Under the pieces are notes generated by a model that was not told the origin of the DNA, ran no database searches, and saw only the letters and a list, made by a program, of their open reading frames with translations. The translations under genes and the position numbers were made by a program. Shown here in pieces: positions 42,871 through 55,400 of a stretch of 64,000 bases of DNA. Location: positions 682,001 to 746,000 of the forward strand of contig MU008182.1 of the NCBI GenBank assembly GCA_010909165.1, given 5' to 3'. This DNA is from Anthoceros angustus. Its lineage: Eukaryota > Streptophyta > Anthocerotopsida > Anthocerotales > Anthocerotaceae. Each line of letters starts with the position of its first letter. Positions within the stretch are counted from its first letter, which is position 1.

Positions 42871-45800
42871 GGGACTACGGCTAGCAAAGGTTTCCGGAAT
42901 GAGTAGTCAAGCTAACCCAACCCTATATTCCGCTGGCCACTAATCTCTGTTGTGCGTCAGTAAGCGCTGCGAATTCCGTAGAAGACGAGAGAACAGAGAG
43001 AGAGGGAACTGAGATTTGGGCCCAAACCCTGCACTGGGAAGGAACAGAATATGACAAATCTGCTCCGAGTCTCACCATCCCTGCGGCATGCGGGTACGGA
43101 GACTCTCGGCCCCTTCTTCTCGAGAAATCGCCCCAGCGTGCGGTGCTGCAGTGCAGGCAGCAGGTTTGAAGACAGTGCCTCGACATCGAGGTGGGTTCTG
43201 ATGAGATATGGGCAATCCAGAGTCCCCCTGCCTCGAGATTACACTCGGGTTTCGATCCCTCAAATCACCCACGTCGGGTATCGACGACTCACAGCCCAGC
43301 CAATGCATGATGAACATATGACTGACTCACCGTACATGTATCACCAATGGCAGACATGATTTGCACCCCCCAAGAGCTTACCATCAGTCTACACAGTGTC
43401 TGCCACTGGAGCTTGCCACACCGCTTGCCACACAGCTTGCTATGGACTCGAACGGGCACCCAAGGCTGGCTGATCATCGTGGTTCAACTTGGGATTGTCT
43501 TTTTCTCCACTCTGACTGGACTTGCGCCTGGCCTGATCCCGTGCTTGTTTTGCAGGCAGGCGTGGAAATAAAGGAGCACATGGCAGGCTGCAGCCTAGCT
43601 TTTGGAGCCAAATGGCGCGTAGATGAGCGGCCATTGATGAGCGGGGCAAAATTGTGGCTGTACGCTTTCTATTCTGAGTGTGAAGCCGTTCCGCGTTTTT
43701 TGACCGTCAGACGTGAATCCAGGCCAGCTAGGCTGTGGCGTTTAGCGTGAATGATTGTCGGTACACGGTCCAGTAGTAGCCTGTACAATATATGAAATAT
43801 GCATACATATGTATCGACTGTATGTGTATTGCATACAGTATAATGTATTGTCTTCTTATTGTCCTCCACTGTGTGGCGTGCCGGGGTACAGTAGGTTTTA
43901 TGTATGAATGCGTAGTGAAAAGAAAGAGCGGGGGGATAAGGCCGTGGGAGATGCGTCCGCACGGTGGCGCGTGATGTCTGGAAGTATGCAGAGCATCGTC
44001 ATGATGCTTCCTCCATCCTCCTCCTTGTCATGGCGTGAACGTTGCTCTCTCATGACATTTAACACTTCACGATCGCGCCTGTGACGCTAATGCGGAACGA
44101 ACGTGAAAGTGATGATGGGCGGGTCAGGTTCAGGGCACAAGAGGCGGACCCGAGAATGGCGAAGGCCATGGCGTTGCCACTGGCGATGGCAGTGGCAGAG
44201 GAGTCCTTGTGGAACTGGTTAGCAGGGAATAGGAAATAGGGATCCCGTACAGAATTGATGGCCTCCTGTCGGCAGTTCCGTAACAAGTACGCTGCCGCTG
44301 GGGCGTTTACAACAACTTGCAATTGGAGCTTGGAATCCGCTTCCGCTTCCGCGCCATGGCGATGGCGATGGCGATACACCATGTGTAGACATAGATAGGG
44401 TATTGGTATAGAATTTCAAGGCGAGGGGGCAGAGCAAGCGCGCGGGAAACGGTGGAAGCCACAGCGCAAGAGATGGAAGTGGGGCCGCAAAGACGCAACA
44501 AAGCAAGAGCAGCAGCATCAGCAGCGTACTGTTGCACAGACAGGCCCCAAATTTGGAGGCGCTTTCCTGCAAAAGCGATGGCACGTGTTTCCATGCATCC
44601 GGATGGCGCGTCTCGTTCCATTCCATTTCCGCGTGTTCAGACTTGGAGGTGCAGCATGCAGGGCCCTGCCATGGGCACAGGAAAGGGACCATGATTCTCT
44701 GCCGGGGTTCTCCAGTTGCCACCAAACAGTAGCAGACGGCGTTGCATGGGGGTATGATATGAATCGGCCAGAATCGGGCCGGGCAGTGGCAGGCGCAACA
44801 GGGGCCGCCATCTTCAAGTTGCCGGAAGGTTCATGCCCAGCAGGCTCTGGGCCTCTGGAGTCACATTCTCTTATGCAATGCTCTGGCCCTGGCCCTGGCC
44901 CTGGCCCTGGCCTGGTGCTGCTAGCTATATGTGTGACGAGACACACTGTGCGCACACACTTTTACACACACAAGGCATATATGAATGTGTAGGTGTTCGA
45001 TTCGGCCAAGGCTGGCTGGGGCTGTAGCCTGCGAGTCGGAGGCTGCTGACAGGCCCACCAGGGCAACGGGGGGCCCGACCTGGCCTGGCCTGGGTTCCTG
45101 GTTCCTGGACCGAAGGCTGGGCCTGCCGCGCCTGCACGTGCAGGTGCACTCAATGGAACACAAACCTGACAAAACAAGTGGCTGCTCCTGCTCACCAGGC
45201 CCTTGCTCCAGTCCAATACTCCAACGCTAATTTAATGTGTCGGAACTTACGTAAGCATATGCTATGCTGCCCATTCTACAGTGTAATGCAATGCGATGCG
45301 ATGCAATGCAGCATTGTTTGCTGTCAGGCACAAGTAGCAACCCCGAGCGACTCCGAGCAGCTGCAAGATCCATCTCCCTTGGCCAATAAAAGTGCTTTCT
45401 CCAAATCGAGCTGGTCTGGTCCAGGTCCAGGAGGATCGTTTGTGGCCCACTCGGCCCCAAGTCGGCGGTGCTTCCGAGGCTCCTAGTCTGGGGCCCGGTT
45501 CCTTCCCGGATCTCTCTTTTTATGCTTTGCTACTTTAACCTTGAGCAAAGCTTGTTCACAACTTCACACACTACAAGGGCGTCTGCACTCTGCAGCACCC
45601 GCTTTCTGGCTGGCCGGGAAAAGGCCCGAAATCCGCTCCCCGTTTCCCACCATATTCCACATCATCAGGCCCTGGAAGGGTGACTGTCCGATGTCCATAT
45701 GGCCCAGCACCGGCCCCGCTGCAGTGCAGAGTGCAGACAAGAATGTGAAAGTGCTAACGGATTGCAGTAGTGTATTTCGGTTGCAAAACTTGCGGCAACT

Positions 45801-46961
45801 TGGAACCAGCAGCTGTGCGCTGTCCTCCTTCCCTGCTTCCAAAACTGGGCCCAATTGGAAACGGTTGCAGAGTAGGTGAGGGGATCGGGAGGATGATGAA
45901 GCTGCTAACCTGGTGGCCCCAGCCGATGCAATGCGACGGTTGTGTGCAGACCCAAGGCTGATCATGACTGCCCTCAACAGTACCCTGGTACCCGACGTCA
46001 ACGGTGCCATCAATCGGGAGTATTACGCAGTACAGTAGTACTTCTCCTGGTCCACTCCACTCCAACTCCCGCGGCCCGCCTGCCGCTTGTCTTGTGTTGC
46101 CATGGCCGGAATCAGAATCCATCCCCTCCCAGCTCAACACCTGTGGCAAGGCAACGGCATGTCACCATGCATCCTGTTTCCGACTTTCATCCACTACAGC
46201 CCTATACCTAACCTCCATCCATCACGGCAGCAACCCTATTCCCAACCTCCATCACGGCAGCTGCGATAGCACATGAATTGAACAAGTGAAGGCTATGGAA
46301 GAAAAACACACAATCAAATGGAAGAAACACACATAATCAATCACATGTCGTTGTTGTTTATGCTGCCCCCGGTGAGGTGGTGAAAAGCGTCCATTTATCG
46401 GCAGGGGAGGAATCTGGGGAGTTGTCGCTGCAGCGGCAGCAGACGCCTGGTGCCGCTCCGGGATATAGACGCGCAGATGCCTGCCCTTGTCCCATGCCGC
46501 TGTCCAGCCTTCCTTCCTCCTTTTCCTCCTCCGGGCCCCGGAAATTATGCATTAACCCCGCCCCCGCCGGGTCCCCGGGTGGGGCTGGTGGGGCCTCGCC
46601 CTCCCGCCTCCCCCCGCTTATTTACGGGACGGGGCCGCCTGCTTCGCGTCGGTCCCCAGCAGTAGTAGCCAAAGAAGCAGAAGCAGAAGCAGAAGCAAAG
46701 CAACGCGACGGGCAACGGTGGCGGGCGAGGCGTGGAGATCCCATGGCGGCCCAGTGTGTGCAGCGGATGCCCGCCCGCTCGCCGCTGCGGGGCGCGCGCC
46801 TCTGCCGCGTCGCGCAGGAAGATCTCTCCCGGGGCTGGCAAGATGTGCCTGCTGCTGTTCTTGGTGGCGCACTCTTCTGACGCTATTGCATTGCACGGCG
46901 CTTGTTCCTTCTGTAGCAAACTGCAAATAGATTTCGGAGAGGAGACGTTAGATCGGCGTGC
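42871..46961. other. Region upstream of GRAS gene 2
   Basis: No coding gene is supported; frames up to 168 codons (minus 44219-44725) have no domain. There are short GGCCCT repeats near 44885-44912. The last few hundred bases are GC-rich and are the likely promoter and leader of the GRAS gene. Confidence 0.4.
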
Positions 46962-49066
46962 ATGGAGGTGGACATGGAGGCCATGCTCCTAGACATGCTG
47001 CCAGGACTGAGCGACATTCTGGAGGACATGGACTTCCCGGCCATCGCCGACACCGCATCCACAGCCAATGCCAAATTGGCGGCTGCTGCTGCCGCGGCTG
47101 CCAAGGCGGCGGCGGGGCAGGAGGAGGGTTATGGCTGGCCGCCCCAGGCCCTGGGCGTCCAGTACGCCCGCCCGGGGAGCTCCGGCGGGAGCGGGAACTC
47201 CATGTCGCCCTGCGCTTCGCCCACGGCGTCTGCGGAATCCGCGCCGAGCTTCGGGCAGGAGGAGCAGCAGCAGCAGCAGCAGGAGGATGGAGTTCTGGGT
47301 GCCGGTGCCGGTGCGTGTGCGTTGCAGGCGCCGCTGCTGCTGCCGCCTCCGCCGCAGCTCCGGCGCATCAACATCAGCTCTCGCACCATCCAGGACACCA
47401 GTTGCGGGGTCACCATGAGCTCGCCCAAGTTCAAGAGCAGCGTGGGATCCCCCATTTTCAACGAGATTGCGCGGATGCAGATCCAGTCCCCGACGCAGGA
47501 GGAGAGGCAATTGGAGGCGGGAGGCAACGGGGAGGGAGCCATGGTGGGTTCCGTGGTGGGTTCGATGCGGCAGGGGCAGGCCCTCACCAGCGTGGACGCC
47601 CGGGGCCAGTCCCAGCTCTCCGCCTGCGGCGTGGAGGTGGTGCACATCCTGCTGGCCGCCGCGGAGGCCGTGGCTGCGGGCCACACCACCCTCGCCTGCA
47701 ACATCGTGTCGCACCTCAAGCGCATGCTGTCGCCTCACGGCTCTGCCATGCAGCGGGTGGCCACCTACTTCACCAACGCGCTCGCCTTCCGGCTGGGCCT
47801 CAGCCTGCCCATCCCCTCCGTGCTCTCGCAGCCCCTGGGCGCTGCGCCCACGGACGAGGCGCTGGTGGCATACCAGGTGCGTGCCTCTCCCACCATCTCC
47901 TCTTTCTCCCTTTCCTTGTTTCCTTGGCTTGCTGGGCGATGACGATGGCGATGCGTTACAGCCCGCCTCACTCTGTGTCCTGTCAGGCCAGGCAAGCTGG
48001 CAACGCTGAGAGATGGTCTTGGGAGTCTGTGTGTGTGAGCTGTGATTTGCTTGCCTGGACCTGGAGCTTGATTGACTGCAGTTGCAGGCACGAGTTTTCA
48101 GATACACGCTCGCCTTTGCGTGCGTGCCGTCTGACACACGGGGTCACTGATTGCTACCGTCGTGTTGCTGGGCTGTTGTTGTTGCTGTTGCAGGTGTTCT
48201 ACGCCTGCTGCCCATACCTCATCATCACGCACTTCTGTGCGAACCAGGCGATTCTGGAAGCCTTTGAGGGAGAAAGAAAGGTGCACATCGTGGATCTGGA
48301 CATCAAGCAGGGGCTGCAATGGCCGTCGCTCATCCAGGCGCTGTCGCTGCGGAAGGGGGGGGCCCCGGCGCTGCGGATCACGGCCGCGGGGGGGCCCAAC
48401 GACATGCCCACCGTGCTGTCCACGGGGGCGCGCCTCGCCGACTTCGCGCGCTCCCTGCAGGTGCCGCTCGAGTTCTGCCCGCTGCCGGTGCCCATCACGG
48501 AGCTGGAGGGGTGGATGGTGCAGCAGCGGCCGGGGGAGGTGATGGCGGTGAACTGCGTCTCGGTGCTGCACGCGCTGGTGGACAGCCCGGCGCGCCGCTG
48601 CCGGCCTTCCTGGCCATGCTGCGCGCCTGGGAGCCGGCGCTGGTGGCGCTGGTGGCAGGACGCCAGCCACAACGACGCCTTCATCCCGCGCTTCGTGGAC
48701 GCGCTGCACTACTACTCCTCCATGTTCGACTCCCTCGCCTCCACGCTCTCCAGCTCTCTGCTGGAGCGGGAGAGCGTGGAGGGCTACCTCTTCGGGAGCG
48801 AGATAATGAACATCGTGGGCTGCGAGGGGGAGGACCGCTACAAGCGCCACATGCCCGTGGACAGCTGGTTCCGGGCCATGTCTGACGCCGGCTTCCACCT
48901 CTCCCCCCTCAGCTCCCAAAGCATCTACCAGGCCAGGTTCCTCGTGGGAAGGTTCATCGTCAACCTCTACCCGGCTGCGGGCAAGTACAGGGTGGCCGAG
49001 GAAGATGGCTACTTGTCTCTGGGATGGCAGGATAATCCGCTCTTCGCCGTCTCCTGCTGGTGCTAG
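46962..49066 (+). CDS. GRAS-family transcription regulator (two exons)
   Basis: Exon 1 46962-47876, intron 47877-48193 (GTGCGT...TTGCAG), exon 2 48194-49066; 595 residues. The start MEVDMEAMLLDMLPGLSDIL is chosen as the first Met of an acidic amphipathic N terminus; Ala-rich and Gln-rich stretches follow. The GRAS domain spans about residues 218-595: VHILLAAAEAVAAG, then at the start of exon 2 VFYACCPYLIITHFCANQ, the core VHIVDLDIKQGLQWPSLIQ, QDASHND with LHYYSSMFDSLA, and the closing SAW motif GYLSLGWQDNPLFAVSCW. The intron lies in phase 0 just before VFYACCP. Between about 48591 and 48656 the frame yields RRCRPSWPCCAPG... instead of the GRAS-like APLPAFLAMLRAWEPALVAL seen in the next frame, implying a compensating -1/-2 indel pair. 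The subfamily is uncertain (DELLA, SCL3 and SCL28 features are mixed). Nuclear regulator by family. Confidence 0.9.
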
Positions 49067-51789
49067 ACTCCGCCACCACCGCCCACCTTCAGATTTCCAC
49101 TACCCACAAACTTGTCTGCCAGGGCCGCTCGCTCAAGGTACGAATGGAAGCAGTAAACCTTGACATTGTGGCCCTTGTTCTTGTGCTGCACTTCATCAAA
49201 CAAAGGTTGCCTCACGGCTCCTTGTGTTATCAGGTATAACTTTGTTGAGCTCCTGAATGCTTTGATAGGCAGGCTTTGGAGCTCCTATATTGATGGCTCT
49301 CCCAGACCTTCTCCAATTAGACTAGGTAGTATTTTAGTCTCAGCAGCTCCTTCCTCCTTCGGCTGCAGCCAGCCTTCTCTCTGCTTGCCTCTGCCCGTTA
49401 GTGTGTGTGCCTCACACTGGCCCATGATGAAAGGTCTTTCCCTCCTGTCTCTGTCATAACGGCATAACGGCAAGTGCCTCTCTTGGACACTACCTCCTGC
49501 TATCCTCATGTCGTCGTCTGTCCTCCTCCATCTTCTTCAACCCCTTTATAGTTTTCCATCCCTGCACCAGACTACACTTTGTGAATAATGTGCCGGGCGT
49601 CACACCCTGTGTTTCTGTGTACTTCTTTATAGCTTCGTGAACACCCCCGTTGTATTCTTAGATCTCAGTATGTATGTCGATTCCAAGTCAGCCTGTGGCA
49701 AACAAATAGCAGCCCACTCTGTATACAATTTGTTGGTTGCGTAGATAGTAGTGTATAGTGTGCGGTGGTGATGTATCACTACTTTATTCTTTGGAGGGTG
49801 ATCACTCGCTCTTCGTGCATTTGATTGTATAGATTATTTTGGGTGCAATATACGTGAGCTCGCAATTCAGAAATGGCGTTTTAGTACCTAAAAAAGCTGA
49901 TGAGTGGAGCGCTATGTCCGAACGCTGGGTCTCTCAATTTGTCGCACAGAGGCTGGTTCCTGGAACTGGGGACTCTGTCCTTCATCAGTATAAATAGCCC
50001 TCTGAACAAAAGAGTCTTTCCTTACCATGGAGATGATAAAGCACATTCATCAGGTCTGCAGCCAAAAGAACCAACAGTCGATGATCAAACAGATTCTGAA
50101 CACGGTAACGCATGAGCATACCGACAACACACTCGAGATGGCTGAGAAGGACGAGTGTACGTTTCGTCGTGTAGTAGGGAGGCAACGTTTTCGGATGGAT
50201 GATTCAACAGTCACATGCGCGAACTTTTCATCACAGCATGTGATACTGTCCTGGTGGATGTAACATAATACATGTAGTAAATTGGTCCGCTTGCAACAAT
50301 GAAGCTGTACCGAATGCCCAGACCGCCGGCTTGGTACTGAATGCTGCACATACACATCATGTATGTACGTACGTGGCAGCGTTGTATGAGGCGGAAGGCT
50401 CTCACAAACTAGTACTGTATATGTGTGTACTGGGTGCGGTAGGACAGCTAGGTCTTGTGCACCTGAACCTGAAGATCTTGCGATCACTCCTCGTGGTCGT
50501 ACAAGGAATTGATAAAAAGGCAAGGCATCCCATGAGCATAGCCAGGAGCAGTGCAGAAACTGTGAAGAAGTCTAATACAAGCATGAAGCCATGCTGCAGC
50601 CATGGCCAGCTATCAGTCGCAAAAGCACATGCCGAGCACCAGCACTTGCAGTATCTTGGTTTCTAGCTTGGAAGGAAATGAAGGTTCCATCGTGCAAGAC
50701 GAGAGTCCGCCAGTAGCTGAGCAACGAGTTGCACCGGGTTGTGAGTAGGAACGTTGTATGCCACCGGAAATCAAACTGGGGGTGCAGTGCATTATAGCAA
50801 AAGGGCACTGGCTGCATCATGAGAATGCATCCACTATAGGGAAGCACTAGAAATGGTCCATAGGTGGGAGCTCTAACTTGTAGCTCAGGGGAGACATGGA
50901 GGAGGAAGTGCGTAGCAATATGCATACGCATATCATAAGCACAAGGCCCGACCTATGTCACGTCGTCACGAGGAAGGATTTGCCTAGCATGTGTCCAGTT
51001 TCAAGTCTTCAATCTTGTAGTCAGGATTACGCTGAACACTCTTACCTGTAGGGCACGTTGTTTGTGCTAAATCTCCGTGTGGTGAAGACTATTGCTTGGC
51101 CTCGAGATCACTACATCGAAGCCGATGATCCGGCTAGCTTTCGACAGTTCCATGTCACAGCCATGAAGCAGAAACATTACATTGTGAGGACCGCACCTCT
51201 TCTCAGATCAATGGCTGAATGTGTCAGATGGGCACAAAACGGAGGAAATCAACAGCAATACCCCGAAACAGGGAGCACTTTGTCACCCAGTTGCCAGCCC
51301 AAATCCGGAGCCGGAGGAGTGTCTTAACTGAGGGAGTACAAATTCACAATTCTTCCGGTTCTTTTTCCCCTATATACTTGCTCAGTGCAACCTGGACTGG
51401 GTGTTCTTCGACTGAAGTGGACACAGACGGGGCGGTGGAATTGCCCTCTTCTCTTTTCGAACGAAACACCTTTCTAACTTTCAACTTGCAAGATTTGAAA
51501 CAGGGGTCACGATGTTGCTTTTGGGCCCCTCGCATGTGATGACGAGGGGACCAGCATACGAGAAGGCTCGACAAGTTGATGTCGCCTTGCATAATTTAGG
51601 GATGATCTTGATGGGGTGAGGATGAGTGGAGGGCTGCAATTTCAGATTGTTGTTAGGATAGGGGTTGCCACCGGTCATCATCTCGGCAAGCTCTACAGAC
51701 ACGACCAGCCTGTGTGGGCAGGTTGGTGCAATTGTTGTTGATAACAGTCTAACAGTGCAAATTATTTCGGAATGGCAGGCACTGCCATC
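49067..51789. other. 3' flank of GRAS gene 2 and unassigned DNA
   Basis: 49067 to about 49700 is probably 3' untranslated region. Beyond that only short frames without recognised domains are seen (for example minus 50050-50523 and plus 51058-51327). Confidence 0.35.
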
Positions 51790-52850
51790 ATTCCACGACC
51801 TCCAGGGCCAGCATCATGGCATTCCTCATAACCTCTTGCAGCATCTCCCTCCCCAAATGTATTGGAACGTGTAGTGTGCACCAGCTGGACCACTACACGA
51901 CACAGTTCAGGAAGTACACAAGTCACATTTCAGAAGTACCCGGTTTTAACAAGAACAAGCCTTGAAAAACAGGCCAGTTCAGACTTAAACCTCGGAACGC
52001 TGAAAGCACGGCATCCTGCCTCATGACATCTTGCTGCCTCAACCTACAGTGGCAGCATCATGGTATTCCTCGAAACCTGTTCCAACAGTCTCCTTCCCAA
52101 AATGTACATATACAGTCCACCCCCCCTAATTGGGACTGGTTCGGAGTGCCTTTAGAGGTCCCATTAAGGGAGGTGTCCCGATTATATTTTCCCTATTTTA
52201 AAATAATAAAAATATTATAAACTCTAAAAAAACAAAAAATACCCCAAAAAAGAAAATTTTAAATTTTGATTGATAGGTTTCACTAAAAATAACTTTTACC
52301 ACTTCTTTGTATAGTTGTTTGAAAGCTAGCGCTCTCTCAAAGCAACATCAAAAAACCTCTACCTATCATAAAGGAAAAAGCTTAGTTTAAGAGTCTTCAA
52401 TCACACCTAAAAGTCTATTGTTCTCTGAAATAATGGATTCTTTTTTCTTTCTTTTCTTAATTTTTTTTAGTAAAAAAATTAGAAATCCCATTTAGGGAGG
52501 TGAAACTAACATGAATGTATGTTTCAAAAGGTCCCAATTATCATTTAGGGAAAAGTCCCATTTATTACATTGTAAACTAAAGGGAGTTGGATGGGAGGTC
52601 CCATTTAGAGAGGAATCCCATTTATAGAGTTCCCAATTAGGGGGGGCCGACTGTATATTGGAACTCCTCCGGCGCTCAGCTGGTGCACACTACACGTCAC
52701 AGTTCAGGAAGTACACGAGTCACAAGTCACAAGTCAGGAAGTACACTGTCTGGACAAGAACAAGGAAGAACAAGCCAGTTGAGAATTAAACCCCAGATCT
52801 ATGAAACCACGGCATCTCGCTTGATTACATCTTCCTATCTCATTGATTGA
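51790..52850. repeat. ~255-bp tandem duplication, second copy split by a MITE
   Basis: Copy one 51790-52044, copy two 52045-52112 plus 52654-52850. Shared landmarks are CAGCATCATGG, CCAAATGTATTGGAAC (interrupted in copy two by the MITE) and CAGTTCAGGAAGTACAC. Confidence 0.75.
52113..52653. mobile_element. MITE copy 2, 541 bp, TA target-site duplication
   Basis: The ends CAGTCCACCCCCCCTAATTG and, reverse-complemented, CAGTCGGCCCCCCCTAATTG form ~24-bp terminal inverted repeats and are flanked by TA on both sides (52111-52112, 52654-52655). It has an AT-rich non-coding interior. The TA duplication and CAGT terminus fit Tc1/mariner-pogo-type non-autonomous elements; no transposase for them is seen in this window. 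Confidence 0.85.
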
Positions 52851-52869
52851 ACTACTTTAGACGAAGATG

Positions 52870-53060
52870 ATTCAAGACCTACACTAAGAGGCAATAGGTA
52901 GTATAGCATGCCGTTTGGGACATGCAGAAGTTTCACCCCTTTTCTTTTTGTGATATCCCTCCTTGACATTCCAACTGGCTGTGTCCACCGACTTAAAACT
53001 CCAATGTGGCGGGCCACCGGTGGCACGCCAAGTGGTGACCGAGGCGCAAGGCAGGAGGAG
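52870..53060 (-). repeat. Fragment of a repeat also present at 54.4 and 55.0 kb (opposite strand)
   Basis: On the minus strand it carries GAGTTTTAAGTCGGTGGACA, later GGGGTGAAACTTCTG and CATGTCCCAAACGGCATG, matching plus-strand copies at about 54428-54535 and 55043-55140. The three have diverged by substitutions as well as indels. Confidence 0.7.
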
Positions 53061-53251
53061 GAGCTACTCTGACGAGGAGGTGATTTGACATTCATCCGTG
53101 AGGCATGATGATTATTACTCTGACGATGTCGACTTGGGCTCACGACCCTTCGACTTGGGATACAATTTGCGATTACCATCTGACCACTTTGAATCCTTCG
53201 GAAGCACTCCAAATCAGTTGCGGAGAACGCGGACGATCTTATGGATGTCAT

Positions 53252-54187
53252 GCTGCGATATGTAGGGCTAGCATAAGGAGTTCTAGGTTAATTCGCGCAT
53301 GTGGGTATAAATGCGTGGTAACTGAAAGCACGATTATAGTGTGCCGGTGCTCATGTGAATAGGGCGCCAGTAGATTTAGGCTTTTGGTTGAGAATCCGCG
53401 CATGAATGATGAGGCGAACAAGGTTATCGAGGAGTGATGGCGGGAGCGGGAGAGAATCAGGCAGTTGGCACGACATGGAGACCGATGAGACGGGGACGAG
53501 CTTAAGAGGTCCTGTGTTAGTAGCCAAGAGTCAGTTGTGAGAGTATGTAGCTACGAAAGCGCGGTCACGATACTAGCTCAGCAGCCGCTCACGATTGTCA
53601 TTCTTTTCTATGCAATTCAATTCTGTTGGAATAATAGGTTGCATGATCGAGTGAGCATGAGCCCACATTTTGCACGTTGCTGATGCGCGTTTTTTGTGGA
53701 CTAGGGAACTCTCCACACATCTTGAGCGGATGCTGATGCATTTAGCTCGAACCTCTATGAGGCCTGACAATTATGTCAGGATTCTTGTTTTGTTTTGCGG
53801 TTATAAACTTTAGACTACGGAATGGGAGTGACCGACGCGCTGACTTAGCATGGTTTGGAAGGTGTGTTATGATGTGTCACTGGAATGCATGGTTGTAGTC
53901 TGGATGGTATTATATGACACATGACTGGCTGATACTGATGTCATCACGACATGGAGCCGAATGGCTTGGACTCACCCTTCACATCCACCAACGGGCAATT
54001 TGGCCATCACCACTTTAAGCACTCCTACACCGCCTTCGACCACGAGGCTGCTTAGCAGCCTTCCTATATTAATTCCTTCTGGGCGGAGTGTCATACCGAC
54101 TTCAACAATGGGCTCGACTTCTCTACCAACGAGCAACCTAATGGCAAGATCTTCCAAACGAACAAAGGAGACATGGCCTCTACACCT
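53252..54187. other. Unassigned region
   Basis: No gene recognised. From 53950 a plus-strand stretch (YINSFWAECHTDFNNG with neighbouring frames) looks like decayed coding sequence of the repeat family at 54.2-55.4 kb. Confidence 0.3.
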
Positions 54188-55400
54188 TCACAGATGAGGA
54201 CACGGGCAAGCCACCCAACAACAGACTTGTTTTGCCTCATCCGGAGTAGATGCAGCCTGAGGAAGGTTTTGGTGTGTCTACAGTTGGGAGGCTGTGCCAT
54301 GAGCATGCTCATGGCACCATGTCAACGAGCTCGGACCAATCAAGCCTTAGCGGCCCCGATCCACGAACTCCGGTCACTACACCATTCACCACCTTGGTGG
54401 TGCTCTATAGCTGCATCCACCCTTTCGAGTTTTAAGTCATTTGGACCACGGCCAGTTTGGTGTGTCAATGGGGAACATCACCAAAAAAAGGGGTAAAACT
54501 TCTGGATGTCCCAAACGGCATGCCATACAATAGACAGTCCACGGGAGTCCTGTCCAAAACTGAAGGCACAAGAGCTCGGCGAAGTTGGATGTTCATTTCG
54601 CAATTAGATTATAGACCTCCGAGAACCTAAATAAAAAAAATAGAAAATCGTATCCCGCTCACGGTATTCGTTTGGTAGAAGGCAAGGGTGACCTAGTGGT
54701 CCGAGAGCACAGGGTTCCCCCACCTATGGGCACCGGTGACCGTAAATGATCACTTATAGTCACCCCATGCCTCGCTCATGGTCACCTCTCCCAACCTTCA
54801 CGATGAGGACACGGGCAAGCCACCCAACAACAGACTTGTTTTGCCTCATCCGGAGTAGATGCAGCCTGAGGAAGGTTTTGGTGTGTCTACAGTTGGGAGG
54901 CTGTGCCATGAGCATGCTCATGGCACCATGTCAACAGGCTCAGCAGCCAATCAAGCCTTCGCGGCCCCCGATCACGAACTCCCGGTCACTACCCCGGTCA
55001 CCCTGCCAAGCTGGTGCTCTAGCTGGCTGCATCCACCACGCTCGAGTTTTAAGTCGCTGGACACGGCCAGTTTGGTGTGTCAATGGGGAACATCACCAAA
55101 AAAAGGGGTAAAACTTCTGGATGTCCCCAAGATGCATACAATAGGCAGCCCACGGAGTCCTGTCCAAAACTGAAGGCACAAGAGCTCGTGGAAGTTGGAT
55201 GTTCATTTCGCAATTAGATTATAGACCTCCGAGAACCTAAATAAAAAATAGAAAATCGATCCGCTCACAGTATTACGTTTGGTAGAAGGCAAGGGTGACC
55301 TAGTGGTCCGAGAGCAGGTTCCCCACCTATGGATGATGGTGAAATCAGACTTATAGTCACCCCATGCCTCGCTCATGGTCACCTCTCTCCCCAACCCCTT
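54188..55400 (+). repeat. Two ~610-bp tandem copies diverged mostly by indels
   Basis: Copies start near 54188 and 54800 at GATGAGGACACGGGCAAGCC and share long identical runs (for example GGAAGTTGGATGTTCATTTC or its equivalent with a small change, and TAGACCTCCGAGAACC). Differences are mainly 1-6 base gains or losses. The protein-like content (EEGFGVSTVGRLCHEHAHG) belongs to an unidentified repeat-family gene with a stop shared by both copies. Confidence 0.8.

Noticed and set aside
43225-43275. Box B-like GGGTTTCGATCCC suggesting a tRNA gene
   Set aside because: It has an extra T in the T-loop, no matching T-stem, and no box A at the right distance on either strand.
44219-44725. 168-codon minus-strand frame with a hydrophobic segment
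   Set aside because: No domain, low-complexity Leu/Cys run, and no support from neighbouring frames or splice sites.
46989-48137. 382-codon minus-strand frame opposite GRAS gene 2 (also 48098-48919)
   Set aside because: Same antisense effect; it runs across the intron of the real gene and has no motif.
54685-54725. tRNA or tRNA-derived SINE (box A-like GTGACCTAGTGGTCC followed by GGGTTCCCC, also at 55285)
   Set aside because: Box B does not match GGTTCGANNCC and no cloverleaf can be drawn. It lies inside a longer duplicated repeat.
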